A DNA stretch of 64,000 nucleotides, taken from contig NZ_PYGF01000014.1 in the NCBI RefSeq assembly GCF_003014575.1, positions 29,443 to 93,442 on the forward strand, written 5' to 3'. Origin of the DNA: Cecembia rubra (GTDB lineage: Bacteria > Bacteroidota > Bacteroidia > Cytophagales > Cyclobacteriaceae). A model generated the notes under the pieces. The model ran no database searches, was not told the origin of the DNA, and saw nothing but the letters and a program-made list of their open reading frames with translations. The position numbers and the translations under genes are program-made. Position 1 is the stretch's first letter; every line of letters begins with the position of its first letter. Positions 1-9,176 of this stretch are shown here, one piece after another.

Positions 1-669
1 TGTCTCTCCAGATTTTATACCTACCAATGCATAAACCGCATCGTCCACATGTTTAGAATAAATAGATTTTAAAATGGCCCCTTTACAGGATTCAATAGGC
101 GATAATATATCATTGATCAGGTCAATAACATGTGAAGCATAATCCATTAGGCACCCACCTCCTTCATTAGGGTCAGATCGCCAAGTATCACTTTTTTTCT
201 TGATTACAACTGGCCCATAGGCTTCTCCTGTAAAATGTTGTATTTCGCCTATGTAACCAGCTTCGACTAATCTTTTGACCTCCTGAAAAGTTCCTACAAA
301 CTTGTTATGGTACCCCACTTGATTGACTAATCTTTTTGACTTTGCTATTTCTACCAATTCTTTGCTTTCCTGTGGATTTAGACAAAATGGCTTTTCTGAA
401 AAAACATGGATTCCTTTGTTCAAAAGGTCTTTTACCATTTGGTAATGAAATTTGGTGGGAACAGCTACAAATACAGCATCAGGCTTTGCCTTATCAACCA
501 TTTTTTTATAATCAGCAAAACATTCAAAACCACTGTACTTTTCCAAAACATCTGAAACGATTTTGGAAGTATCACAAACCCCTACTACCTCCACCTCAGG
601 ATGTGCTCCTAAAATTGAAAGGTGAGAAATCCCCATCTTACCTGCTCCGATTAAAGCTACTTTTAACAT
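1..669 (-). CDS. Gfo/Idh/MocA family oxidoreductase (3' end cut by window)
   Basis: NAD(P)-dependent sugar or inositol-type dehydrogenase. The gene starts at the ATG at 667-669 and runs off the window at base 1, so 223 codons of a family usually 320-400 residues long are present. The N-terminus reads MLKVALIGAGKMGISHLS, a Rossmann glycine motif at about residues 8-13. The family signature EKP is at residues 92-94, followed by the C-terminal domain start with a GGGCLMDYASHVID stretch. Substrate cannot be assigned. The nearby polysaccharide genes make a nucleotide-sugar oxidoreductase possible, but this is inference. Confidence 0.9.
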   Translation of the reverse strand, partial: MLKVALIGAGKMGISHLSILGAHPEVEVVGVCDTSKIVSDVLEKYSGFECFADYKKMVDKAKPDAVFVAVPTKFHYQMVKDLLNKGIHVFSEKPFCLNPQESKELVEIAKSKRLVNQVGYHNKFVGTFQEVKRLVEAGYIGEIQHFTGEAYGPVVIKKKSDTWRSDPNEGGGCLMDYASHVIDLINDILSPIESCKGAILKSIYSKHVDDAVYALVGIKSGET

Positions 670-1105
670 TTAAGTAAATTATATTTAATTAAAGAATACA
701 TAAGTCCCACCCTAAAGAATCAATATCTCAAAATGAAATATACTTTTCACCTAAGGACACAGCTATCGCTGATTTGATATTCAAATTACGTTATTTATTA
801 TTCAAATAACAAGTTTTTATATTTAAAATAATTCTATTATAAAATTAGCATCTGATATCGCATAAAAACAATACATCATTAAAGACAACACGTCTTTTTG
901 ATTGATTCCTTGAAATCCTAATTCTCTGGACGACAAGGATATTATAAAAAGCCTAGGCTATGTTGACCAAAAAATCCAACAAGAACAATATTTACCATTT
1001 CATTTGATTGTAAATGACGGCTAAAGATTAACAAAAAATTAGTTGGGTTGATTTAATTTGAGCAATCCAAATCATATAAAAAATGATTTTCAATTAGTAA
1101 ACTAT
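670..1105. other. AT-rich intergenic region
   Basis: About 435 bases without a supported gene between two minus-strand genes. It should hold the promoter of the Gfo/Idh/MocA gene, but I see no convincing TAnnTTTG box close to its start, and no repeat or hairpin that stands out. Confidence 0.5.
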
Positions 1106-1507
1106 TTAAACCCTCTCTTGACACAATTCTACCAATACCCCATTGGTACTCTTTGGATGAAGGAATACTACCAATTTATTATCAGCTCCGATTTTGGGAA
1201 CCTCATTTAAAATTTCAAAACCAGCATCTTTTAACCTTCTAACTTCAGATTCAATATCTTCGACATCAAATGCGATATGATGGATTCCCTCTGACTTCTT
1301 AGATAGGAATTTACCAATAGGACTATCTTCCTTTGTAGCTTCAAGTAATTCTATTTTAGTTTCTCCTATTTGAAAAAAGGAAGTTTTTACTCCTTCCCCT
1401 TCAACCGTTTCCTCTTTGTAATGGGCTTTCCCCAATAATTTTCTAAAAAGTTCATTTGATTTTTGCAGATCACTAACAGCTACACCAAGGTGCTCAATTT
1501 TTCTCAT
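1106..1507 (-). CDS. mce: Methylmalonyl-CoA epimerase
   Basis: Interconverts (R)- and (S)-methylmalonyl-CoA in propionate and odd-chain metabolism. It is a 133-residue protein of the vicinal oxygen chelate (glyoxalase) fold. Family features visible are IEHLGVAVSDL at the N-terminus, a metal-ligand HHIAFDVEDI region in the middle and a C-terminal GVLVELCQ strand with its Glu. Length is normal for the family. It is transcribed divergently from the IscA-type gene, and the 85-base gap carries a promoter-like box for each strand. Confidence 0.92.
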   Translation of the reverse strand: MRKIEHLGVAVSDLQKSNELFRKLLGKAHYKEETVEGEGVKTSFFQIGETKIELLEATKEDSPIGKFLSKKSEGIHHIAFDVEDIESEVRRLKDAGFEILNEVPKIGADNKLVVFLHPKSTNGVLVELCQERV

Positions 1508-1521
1508 AATTTTTGATTTTT

Positions 1522-1529
1522 TATATTTG
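1522..1529 (+). promoter_or_regulatory. Candidate Bacteroidota -7 box for the IscA-type gene
   Basis: TATATTTG matches the Bacteroidota consensus TAnnTTTG exactly and lies about 64 bases before the ATG at 1593. No clear -33 TTG at the usual spacing was found, so support is partial. Confidence 0.35.
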
Positions 1530-1543
1530 TATTTGAATTATTT

Positions 1544-1551
1544 CAAAAGTA
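1544..1551 (-). promoter_or_regulatory. Candidate Bacteroidota -7 box for mce
   Basis: On the minus strand TACTTTTG matches TAnnTTTG and sits about 37 bases before the mce start codon. The -33 element is not obvious. Confidence 0.35.
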
Positions 1552-1592
1552 AGCATGTTTCTCAAATGCGGCTAAAGAATTGAAGAAATCAT

Positions 1593-1919
1593 ATGATATT
1601 AATTACCGAAAAGGCAAAGCAAAGAATTCTCGACCTTAAGCAGGAGGAAGGAAGACAGGAAAATGAAAACATTAGGGTCTCAGTAAAAGGAGGCGGTTGT
1701 TCAGGATTGATGTATGACCTTGATTTTGATGCCAACATTACCGAAACTGATCATGTTTTCGAAGACAAGGGCATTAAAATCCTAGTGGACAGAAAAAGCT
1801 TGCTTTATTTAGCCGGTACAACACTTGAATTTACCGACGGCTTAAATGGGAAAGGTTTTCAGTTTGTAAACCCCAATGCCTCCAGGACTTGTGGTTGTGG
1901 AGAAAGTTTTTCAGTTTAA
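1593..1919 (+). CDS. Iron-sulfur cluster assembly / A-type carrier protein (IscA/ErpA/HesB family)
   Basis: A 108-residue A-type carrier that receives and delivers Fe-S clusters. The three conserved cysteines are present: one in GGGCSGL (about residue 36) and two in the C-terminal TCGCGESF. Length is typical. It lies about 100 bases upstream of gcvT on the same strand, with a terminator-like hairpin between them. IscA, ErpA and SufA cannot be separated from sequence alone. Confidence 0.93.
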   Translation: MILITEKAKQRILDLKQEEGRQENENIRVSVKGGGCSGLMYDLDFDANITETDHVFEDKGIKILVDRKSLLYLAGTTLEFTDGLNGKGFQFVNPNASRTCGCGESFSV

Positions 1920-1945
1920 AGAACATCGTATTTCCATTTAATCAT

Positions 1946-1975
1946 AGACCGGTTAGAAGACCGGTTTTATTTTTT
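1946..1975 (+). terminator. Candidate intrinsic terminator after the IscA-type gene
   Basis: Two copies of the self-complementary ACCGGT (1948-1953 and 1960-1965) separated by TAGAAG form a short stem followed by TTTATTTTTT. It lies 27 bases after the stop codon. Confidence 0.55.
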
Positions 1976-2018
1976 AAAAACATTTTAATTAGTATTGCAA
2001 AGAAAATAAACCCTTGCG

Positions 2019-3113
2019 ATGATAGAACAGATTAAAAAAATTCAGTTGAATGATAAACATGTAGCGCTAGGAGCAAAAATGGCTCCTTTTGCTGGTTTTA
2101 ATATGCCCGTAAGATATTCTTCTGATATAGAAGAGCATCAGACCGTTAGAGAAGGAGTAGGAGTTTTTGATGTTTCCCATATGGGTGAATTTATGGTAAC
2201 CGGACCAAAAGCGCTGGAACTAATTCAAAAAGTAACTTCTAATGATGCCTCCAATCTGGTAGTGGGTCAGGCGCAATACTCTTGCTTCCCAAATGAGACT
2301 GGAGGTATTGTAGATGATCTCATCGTTTACAGAATGGGTGATGAAGAATATATGTTAGTAGTTAATGCTTCCAATATTGAAAAGGATTGGAACTGGATCA
2401 ATAAACACAACGACATTGGTGCCAAATTGGAAAATATTTCAGATTCTATTTCCTTATTTGCTGTACAAGGTCCTTTAGCAGCAAAAGCCATTCAATCCTT
2501 AACTCCCACTAATTTATCAGAAATTAAATTTTATCATTTTTCAATTGGGAAATTTGCCGGGGTTGAAAATGTCATTATATCAGGCACGGGATACACTGGC
2601 GCAGGAGGTTTTGAAATATATGTAAGAAATGAGGATGCTGAAAAAGTTTGGGATGCAATTTTCGAAGCAGGTAAACAGTTCAATATCAAACCAATAGGTT
2701 TGGGTGCAAGAGATACCTTAAGGCTGGAAATGGGATATTGTCTTTATGGAAATGACATTAATGAAGAAACCTCCCCACTTGAAGCAGGTTTGGGATGGAT
2801 TACCAAATTCAATAAAGACTTTATTAATAGTAAATTCCTGAAAAGACAAAAGGAAGAAGGCATAAACAAAAAATTGGTTGGTTTCCTTTTGGAAGAAAAA
2901 GGAATTCCAAGAGCCCATTACCCAATAGTAAATCAAAATGGGCAAATTATTGGAGAGGTTACTTCCGGCACCATGTCTCCCTCAATGGGAATTGGAATCG
3001 GTCTGGGATATGTAAACCTTGATTACAGTAAACCAGGCACTGAAATATTTATTACTGTGAGGAATAAAAACCTGAAAGGAAGAGTAGAGAAATTACCACT
3101 ATTTAAAAAGTAA
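2019..3113 (+). CDS. gcvT: Glycine cleavage system aminomethyltransferase (T protein)
   Basis: Transfers the methylene group from the aminomethyl-lipoyl H protein to tetrahydrofolate, releasing ammonia. The 364-residue length is typical. Visible family features are the N-terminal [16 protein letters not shown] segment, [11 protein letters not shown], the folate-binding [13 protein letters not shown] region and [20 protein letters not shown]. The C-terminal barrel with [19 protein letters not shown] is complete. The start ATG has no better upstream alternative. No other gcv genes are nearby, as is common in Bacteroidota. Confidence 0.96.
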   Translation: MIEQIKKIQLNDKHVALGAKMAPFAGFNMPVRYSSDIEEHQTVREGVGVFDVSHMGEFMVTGPKALELIQKVTSNDASNLVVGQAQYSCFPNETGGIVDDLIVYRMGDEEYMLVVNASNIEKDWNWINKHNDIGAKLENISDSISLFAVQGPLAAKAIQSLTPTNLSEIKFYHFSIGKFAGVENVIISGTGYTGAGGFEIYVRNEDAEKVWDAIFEAGKQFNIKPIGLGARDTLRLEMGYCLYGNDINEETSPLEAGLGWITKFNKDFINSKFLKRQKEEGINKKLVGFLLEEKGIPRAHYPIVNQNGQIIGEVTSGTMSPSMGIGIGLGYVNLDYSKPGTEIFITVRNKNLKGRVEKLPLFKK

Positions 3114-3188
3114 TGAATTAATTTTTAATAAGATAAATAAACGCCCAGAAAAATTGGCATTATAAAATTTATTAGAAATCCCTTCATG

Positions 3189-3223
3189 AAAAAGGCTGTC
3201 AATAAATCTTTGACAGCCTTTTT
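3189..3223. terminator. Bidirectional intrinsic terminator
   Basis: Perfect 13-base arms AAAAAGGCTGTCA (3189-3201) and TGACAGCCTTTTT (3211-3223) with a 9-base loop. The hairpin has A/T tails on both sides and sits between convergent genes (gcvT on plus, sugar transferase on minus), so it can serve both. Confidence 0.85.
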
Positions 3224-3240
3224 CCTTTATCGAATCTAAA

Positions 3241-3930
3241 TTAATAAGCGTTCTCAGACTTGAAAATTATATCTCTTAAAGTAAAAAATATAATCATTAC
3301 ATCAAACCCTACACTCCATTTTTCTATGTAGAATAAATCCAGTTTCAACCTAGATTTCATATCATAATCAACTTTTATTTCACCTCTAAATCCTTTGGCT
3401 TGAGCCAACCCAGTAATTCCTGGCTTTACCAAATGTCTAAAATTATAATTTCTATATCGCCTCTCAAAATCCTGATTCATTTCAACTGCATGAGGCCTAG
3501 GACCAACTATTGACATGTCACCAATTAAAACATTAACTAACTGAGGCAGTTCATCAATACTTGTCCTCCTAAGAAATGCTCCAATTTTAGTAATTCTTGG
3601 ATCCCCTTTTCTTGCTTGCTCAAAGTTAGCTGTGGGATCAAAGGTCATCGTCCTGAATTTTAGACATAAAAATTTGTTATTGTATTGCCCATCTCTTAAT
3701 TGTCTGTAAAAAACAGGGCCTTTAGAATCAATCTTGATCAAGAGTCCAATCAATGGAAAAAGCCATATTCCAACAAACAATAGGAAAATGCTTGAGAGGA
3801 TAATATCCATGACTCTTTTAAGTAATACTTCAGGGCTGTTTAAAAGGTTATCTGAATACTTTTTGAAAACAATTCCAGAACCAACTTCTTTTTCTATTAC
3901 GTTGGAAGGATTTGATAAAAGGGTTTCCAT
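3241..3930 (-). CDS. Undecaprenyl-phosphate sugar-1-phosphate transferase (bacterial sugar transferase family)
   Basis: Starts repeat-unit assembly of a surface polysaccharide by moving a sugar-1-phosphate onto the undecaprenyl-phosphate carrier. The 229-residue protein has a basic N-terminal part, one hydrophobic hairpin (about residues 42-66) and the complete catalytic domain. Key motifs are GPVFYRQLRDG, KFRTM, the RRTSIDELPQLVNV loop with the Asp-Glu pair, GDMSIVGPRP and KPGITGLAQ. It is of the short monotopic (PglC/WbaP C-domain) type. It is isolated from the main polysaccharide cluster at 43-60 kb but could initiate for it. Confidence 0.92.
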   Translation of the reverse strand: METLLSNPSNVIEKEVGSGIVFKKYSDNLLNSPEVLLKRVMDIILSSIFLLFVGIWLFPLIGLLIKIDSKGPVFYRQLRDGQYNNKFLCLKFRTMTFDPTANFEQARKGDPRITKIGAFLRRTSIDELPQLVNVLIGDMSIVGPRPHAVEMNQDFERRYRNYNFRHLVKPGITGLAQAKGFRGEIKVDYDMKSRLKLDLFYIEKWSVGFDVMIIFFTLRDIIFKSENAY

Positions 3931-4490
3931 AACAATGGCAGTTTAAAATTTAATAAAATATTGACAAGTAATAACCATATAGATTTACTTTCAATTTCTG
4001 ATGGTCAAAAATAGAATTAATTAATTTTTATTCAAACATATACAGCATTTTTTTTTATTTGAAATACAATATTATGTTTAAAAATAGATAAAAAGTCAGC
4101 TTTAAACTAAAAGATAAATTTTCATTATCTTTAATTCAAATGAAAATAAAAAAAAATGTGACATTGGCATATTTTTTGTTTTTTAATTTATTAAGTTTAT
4201 AACCAATTGGATTTCACTACAATGCTTAATATAAAGCCCTATGTCAATTTATAAATCATTCATTAAAGTTGTAAAACCATGCTTAAATGGTAAAAATTTT
4301 ATTGTTTTTTTAATTCTTTTACTTTTTTCTAAAAATCTTCCATCCCATTTTAAAATAATACCTGTAAATGTTAAATTAAAAATGATAGGGATATAAAAAG
4401 TCTCCAATTTTATTGGTGAAAAAAAAATTGAATAAGAATTATGAATTTTTAATTAGGGATTATAAAGGTTCTTTAATCAATGTCCTGATA
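3931..4490. other. Very AT-rich divergent intergenic region
   Basis: About 560 bases between the divergently transcribed sugar transferase and the large secreted protein. It is rich in A and T tracts and must contain promoters for both genes. I see no repeat or attachment site. Upstream in-frame TTG/GTG codons at 4413-4418 extend the plus-strand ORF but are not supported as starts. Confidence 0.5.
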
Positions 4491-7400
4491 ATGAAATCAA
4501 AAAGAAAAAAGATATATTTATTGACTTTAGCAATATCAAGTCTACTTTTTGGCATTGTAGATGCAGCGACATATCATTTTTCTACTACTGATGGAGATGA
4601 CAACAGATCCAGTGCCCAAGCCCAAAGCCCAAATACCCCTTGGAAAAGTATTGAAAAGTTGAATTCAGTTTTCCCAATGCTTCAACCTGGAGATCAGGTA
4701 CTTTTCAAAAGCGGTGATGTTTTTTATGGTGAAATTAGGATAACAAGATCAGGAACAAGCGGTGCTCCTATTGTTTTTGGCAGTTATGGAAGTGGAAACA
4801 AACCCTTAATTACAGGGCTCGTGCGCCCCACAGACTGGGTGAGCGTAGGATCCAATTTATTTGAAACGAGATTACTGATAGCCCAGAGCAGCTTAAATGT
4901 TGTAATAATTGATGGCATTATCAGAGCGATGGGAAGATTTCCAAATCCTGATGCAAACAACAAAGGTTACTTAACAATTAATTCCGTTAATCAGGGAACT
5001 GTTTCAAGTAGTGAATTGAATTCCCCAACAAACTTGAATGGTGGAGAAGTTGTCATACGCAAAAACAATTGGATTATCGATAGACATCCGATTACAAATC
5101 ATTCAGGAAACTCTATTACTTACAATACTACAGGAAGCAATTACAATCCTGCTGTTGGATTTGGATTTTTTATTCAAAACCACCCCGGAACACTTGACCA
5201 ACACGGTGAATGGTTTTATAACGTCGGAGAAAATAGGCTTAGGATTTTTTATGATAAAGGCTCTCCTAACAATAAAGTCGAAATTTCTCAAGTAACCGAT
5301 TTAATTTCTTTACAAAGCAACATTAGCAATATCACCTTTCGAAATTTGAATCTTTCTGGGGCCAACAGGAATATAATTTCTATCCAAAATTCCGCTAACA
5401 TCGTATTTGAAAACTGTGTTTTAGAAAATATAGGGGACTTAGCCATCAGGAGTGTAGGCTCAAACAATTTGACCATTGATAGAACAGTAATTCAAAACGT
5501 CCACAATGGAGGTGTTTTTCAGCAATGGAATGATACAAAGTTAAAAATTTCCAATAGCTCCTTTATTAACATATTCAATTTCCCTGGGATGGGAAAAAAT
5601 GGTGATCTTCATGGGATGGGGGTTTACATGAGTGAAACCGCAAGTGATGGACTGATAGAAAATAGCAATTTTACAAACTGTGGCTACATCCCAATTAATT
5701 TCAGCGGGAATAACACTATTGTTAGAAATAATTATATTGATACTTTCAATAACGTCAAAGATGATGGAGCTGGAATTTATACCTACACAGGCAGAATAAA
5801 TACGAATTACACAAACAGGAAGGTAATAAATAATATTATCATCAATGGCATAGGTGCAAGAGAAGGAACAAGGCCTTATGGACCAAATGATCCACCTTAT
5901 GTCGAGGGTATTTATATGGATGACAACGCCTCAGGTGTGGAAATTTCGGGAAACACGATTGCAAATATTGCCAGCTCAGGGATTTTTATTCACAATGCTA
6001 GAAATATAACCATTACAAAAAACAATATTTATAATACTGCTTATTCACTTAAATTCTCTCATGATAATCTGGGAGATCCCATTCGAAACATCTCGGTAAC
6101 CGGCAACTCATTTTTGCAAAAAAGTGAAACCCAACTTCACCTGTATGCTGTATCAAGACTTAATGACATTAATCAAATTGGGACATTTGATAACAATGTA
6201 TATAGCAAACCAATAAATGAAAAAAACAATTTTTTAATTTCTATACCCCAAGGCAGAAGATCTCTTGATCTTACTGATTGGCAAAACGATTTTGGTTTTG
6301 ACAAAAACTCAAAAAGAAGCCCCATTTCCCTTCCTGAACCAAAAATAATAGATGTAAAAGGAGAAAATAAAATTAACAATGGAAACTTCAGTACCAATCA
6401 AAACAATTCAAGCTGTTGGTCAAGTGCAGGTGGATGTATTGCCTCAATTATCGATAATTCTTCGCTTGATGGAAGGGCACTGAGAGTTGATAAACCCAAT
6501 CCAAGTATATTGATGATTAATGTTGGATCTATTGAAAAAGGAAAATCATATAGGTTTAAATTTTCGATAATTGGAAATAATGGTTCATCATTAATTGCTT
6601 TTATAAGAGAAAATCAAACTCCCTGGTCCCGAATCTCGAACGAGAGGTCAATATCCATAACCAATCAAAGGCAGGAAATTGAATTTGTATTCACTGCTAC
6701 CGAGACAAGGAATAACGCTGTGTTGATTCTGGAATCTAGAGCAAATGGAACATCTTATCAATTAGACAACTTGGTCTTGGAAGAGGTAACAATTGAGGCA
6801 ATAAAAATTGACGATTTTCTATTTTTTGATTACAACAGGAACAGTTCTCCAAAATCCATCAATCTTCCAGGAAATTATGTTGATTTAAATGGTACCGAAG
6901 TAGGGAGTAGTGTTTCAATCCCTTCATTTTACTCTGTTTTGCTATTAAAAAAAAACGGTGAAGTCCCTCAAGAAACTTTAAGCCCTTCGGTAAAAATTAC
7001 AAATCCCTGTCCTAATGCTACTTTTTCTACTACAGGTAACATTACTGTTAATATTGAAGCTTCAAGTCCCAATGGAAAAATTGAAAAGGTTGAACTATTT
7101 AGAAACTCTGTTTTAGCATTGAGTTCATCCGGAAGTCCATCTATTTACAGTTTTACAATTGGAAATCTACAAGAAGGTCCACTTGAATTAATGGCCAGGG
7201 CTACTGATGAAAAAGGAATAGTTGGTGAATCGTCAATTGTCAGAGTAAATATTGTTAAGCCAAATATTCTCCCCAATGTTCAAATAATAAACCCCACAAA
7301 TGGGGATAGCTTTGAGAAAGGAAAAATGATACTTATTGAAGCGGTAGCTTCAGATGAAGATGGTGAAGTTACCAAAGTAGATTTTTTTTGGGGCAACAAC

Positions 7401-8657
7401 CTTATAGGAACAGCAGATCAGGCACCATTTGTTACCTCCTTTACTCCTCAGAATGTAGGGAATTTTTTCCTTACAGCAGTAGCTTATGATAACAAAGGAG
7501 ATTCCAATAAATCGAGCGCAATTTCAATAACAATTAATGATGAAATTACACTTCCAAAAATTTTCTTTGTTACCCCGGAAAATGACCAGGAATTTGCAGA
7601 AGGATCAAACATTCTAATTTCAGTCGCATTTGATGGTAGTGATGAATCAATCGATAGAATTGAGTATTATAATGGAAGCCAATTAATCGGAAGCTCCAAT
7701 TCAAAACCTTTTTCATTTGATTGGAAGAATGTTGCCCCAGGCGTTTACAGCTTAAAAGCAAGAGCCATAGGTAAAGACCCTAATAAAACAAATGAATCCG
7801 AAACTATCCAAATCAGGGTTATTGCTGAAGGACAGAATACTTTCAGAATAGTTTCTCCTGAAAGAAACTCAGTATTACCAGCTGGGTTTGACTTACCAAT
7901 AAAAGTCCATATACCTATAAGTTCAAAAATTATAAGGACTATTGAATATTACAGGGGCAATACATTAATCGGCCGTGTAAATACTGCACCTTATATTTTC
8001 ATCTGGAAAAATATCCCTCAAGGAGAATTCAATTTAGTAGCACGTATTGTTTATGAGGATAATTCTACTCTTCTAAGTAATATCTTAGGAGTAAACATTG
8101 TAAATAACAGAATCCCCTCTGTTAGAGTAAATTATGATATCCTAGAATCCGAATCAGAAAATAAAAACCCTGATATTTCCTTTACAGTTAATTATGAGAA
8201 CGTAGCTACAATTGTAGAAAAGGTTGAGTTTTTTGCAAATGGGAAATCAATTGGTTTATCTAAATCAGAACCTTTTGATTTTCTTTGGGAAAGTGTCGAA
8301 CCAGGTACTTATAATATAAAAGTTGTAATCACTGATAAATTTGGCATAGAATATATTTCAGGGGTTGAATCAATTTTAATTAAAAACGTACTTGATGAAA
8401 AAGAAGCATTTTCATTAAGAATTGGCCCGAACCCTACAAATAATCAGTTGATTATATTCTTCCTTAATTCCAAATCAGATAATTTTTATGAAATAAAGAT
8501 TATTTCGATGAATGGCCTAATCATGAAGGAATTAAAGGAAAACAGTATTGATTCAGCAATTGCATTGGATGTTTCTTTTTTAATAAGAGGAACTTACATT
8601 GTTCAAGTAACCGATGGTTATAAAATTTTGGTATCTGAAAAATTTATTAAGAACTAA
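4491..8657 (+). CDS. Secreted right-handed beta-helix protein with Ig-like repeats and type IX secretion tail
   Basis: A 1388-residue exported protein. I chose the ATG at 4491 because a clean signal peptide follows (KSKRKKIYLLTLAISSLLFG, ending near VDA|ATYHF); the frame stays open up to a TTG at 4413 but that adds no signal. Order of parts: N-terminal right-handed parallel beta-helix with pectate-lyase-like coils (to about residue 600); a jelly-roll, carbohydrate-binding-like stretch (about 635-780); five Ig-like repeats of about 90 residues with the recurring pattern of xxVEFFxNGxxIG and a xxWxNVxPGxYxLxA core; and a C-terminal sorting domain beginning RIGPNPTNNQLIIFF. It probably binds or cleaves polysaccharide at the cell surface. 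The substrate is unknown. Confidence 0.88.
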   Translation: MKSKRKKIYLLTLAISSLLFGIVDAATYHFSTTDGDDNRSSAQAQSPNTPWKSIEKLNSVFPMLQPGDQVLFKSGDVFYGEIRITRSGTSGAPIVFGSYGSGNKPLITGLVRPTDWVSVGSNLFETRLLIAQSSLNVVIIDGIIRAMGRFPNPDANNKGYLTINSVNQGTVSSSELNSPTNLNGGEVVIRKNNWIIDRHPITNHSGNSITYNTTGSNYNPAVGFGFFIQNHPGTLDQHGEWFYNVGENRLRIFYDKGSPNNKVEISQVTDLISLQSNISNITFRNLNLSGANRNIISIQNSANIVFENCVLENIGDLAIRSVGSNNLTIDRTVIQNVHNGGVFQQWNDTKLKISNSSFINIFNFPGMGKNGDLHGMGVYMSETASDGLIENSNFTNCGYIPINFSGNNTIVRNNYIDTFNNVKDDGAGIYTYTGRINTNYTNRKVINNIIINGIGAREGTRPYGPNDPPYVEGIYMDDNASGVEISGNTIANIASSGIFIHNARNITITKNNIYNTAYSLKFSHDNLGDPIRNISVTGNSFLQKSETQLHLYAVSRLNDINQIGTFDNNVYSKPINEKNNFLISIPQGRRSLDLTDWQNDFGFDKNSKRSPISLPEPKIIDVKGENKINNGNFSTNQNNSSCWSSAGGCIASIIDNSSLDGRALRVDKPNPSILMINVGSIEKGKSYRFKFSIIGNNGSSLIAFIRENQTPWSRISNERSISITNQRQEIEFVFTATETRNNAVLILESRANGTSYQLDNLVLEEVTIEAIKIDDFLFFDYNRNSSPKSINLPGNYVDLNGTEVGSSVSIPSFYSVLLLKKNGEVPQETLSPSVKITNPCPNATFSTTGNITVNIEASSPNGKIEKVELFRNSVLALSSSGSPSIYSFTIGNLQEGPLELMARATDEKGIVGESSIVRVNIVKPNILPNVQIINPTNGDSFEKGKMILIEAVASDEDGEVTKVDFFWGNNLIGTADQAPFVTSFTPQNVGNFFLTAVAYDNKGDSNKSSAISITINDEITLPKIFFVTPENDQEFAEGSNILISVAFDGSDESIDRIEYYNGSQLIGSSNSKPFSFDWKNVAPGVYSLKARAIGKDPNKTNESETIQIRVIAEGQNTFRIVSPERNSVLPAGFDLPIKVHIPISSKIIRTIEYYRGNTLIGRVNTAPYIFIWKNIPQGEFNLVARIVYEDNSTLLSNILGVNIVNNRIPSVRVNYDILESESENKNPDISFTVNYENVATIVEKVEFFANGKSIGLSKSEPFDFLWESVEPGTYNIKVVITDKFGIEYISGVESILIKNVLDEKEAFSLRIGPNPTNNQLIIFFLNSKSDNFYEIKIISMNGLIMKELKENSIDSAIALDVSFLIRGTYIVQVTDGYKILVSEKFIKN

Positions 8658-9176
8658 ATTGGTACTGCCTGCGGCAGGCAGGCGTGGATGCTCTAGTCCC
8701 AAATCAGCCTTTTCTCATTCTTCATTCTCCACCAACTCTCCATTATTAATAGAGTTGCTTCATTTCGTTCAGCATGACGGCTAGATATAAGCGCACACCG
8801 CTGATCGGGATTTGCAATCCATCTTAACCGCCAAGATCCCAAATAACATTGAAACCTAGTTAATTCATGGAATTTGTGTAATTCCTACCTAATACAGGCA
8901 GACTTGGATCTCTTTTTCATATTTTTGGATTCATCAAAAACAAATCTTCAAAAAACAACAACCTTTAGAAAAAAAGGATACCCCCAATAAAAAATAGCAG
9001 TCAGTAACTGCTATCAAAAACTCCTCTAAGAAACTAGATTTTTTTAACCATCAGAAATGAGTCCAAACTTTTAATCCCCATAGCTAAATCTCATCTCAAC
9101 CCTACGTAGTCCCGATAGCTCGGAATAAACAGAGTTTAATTCCTAAATCACGCAAAACTACACTTCGGTTTAGCCT
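8658..9176. other. Intergenic region with dispersed-repeat fragments
   Basis: About 520 bases without a gene. It holds a perfect palindrome TGCCTGCGGCAGGCA (8666-8680), a copy of a module also found near 42.9 kb (GTTGCTTCA.TTCGTTCAGC, about 8755-8790), and a degenerate piece of the REP-like doublet seen at 61.4, 61.7 and 63.8 kb (CTGATCGGGATTTGCAATCC, about 8803-8822). A short CCGATAGCTCGG inverted repeat is near 9110. Confidence 0.6.

Noticed and set aside
4413..4490. Longer N-terminus of the beta-helix protein from TTG/GTG
   Set aside because: The signal peptide begins right after the ATG at 4491; the extension is basic and AT-driven.
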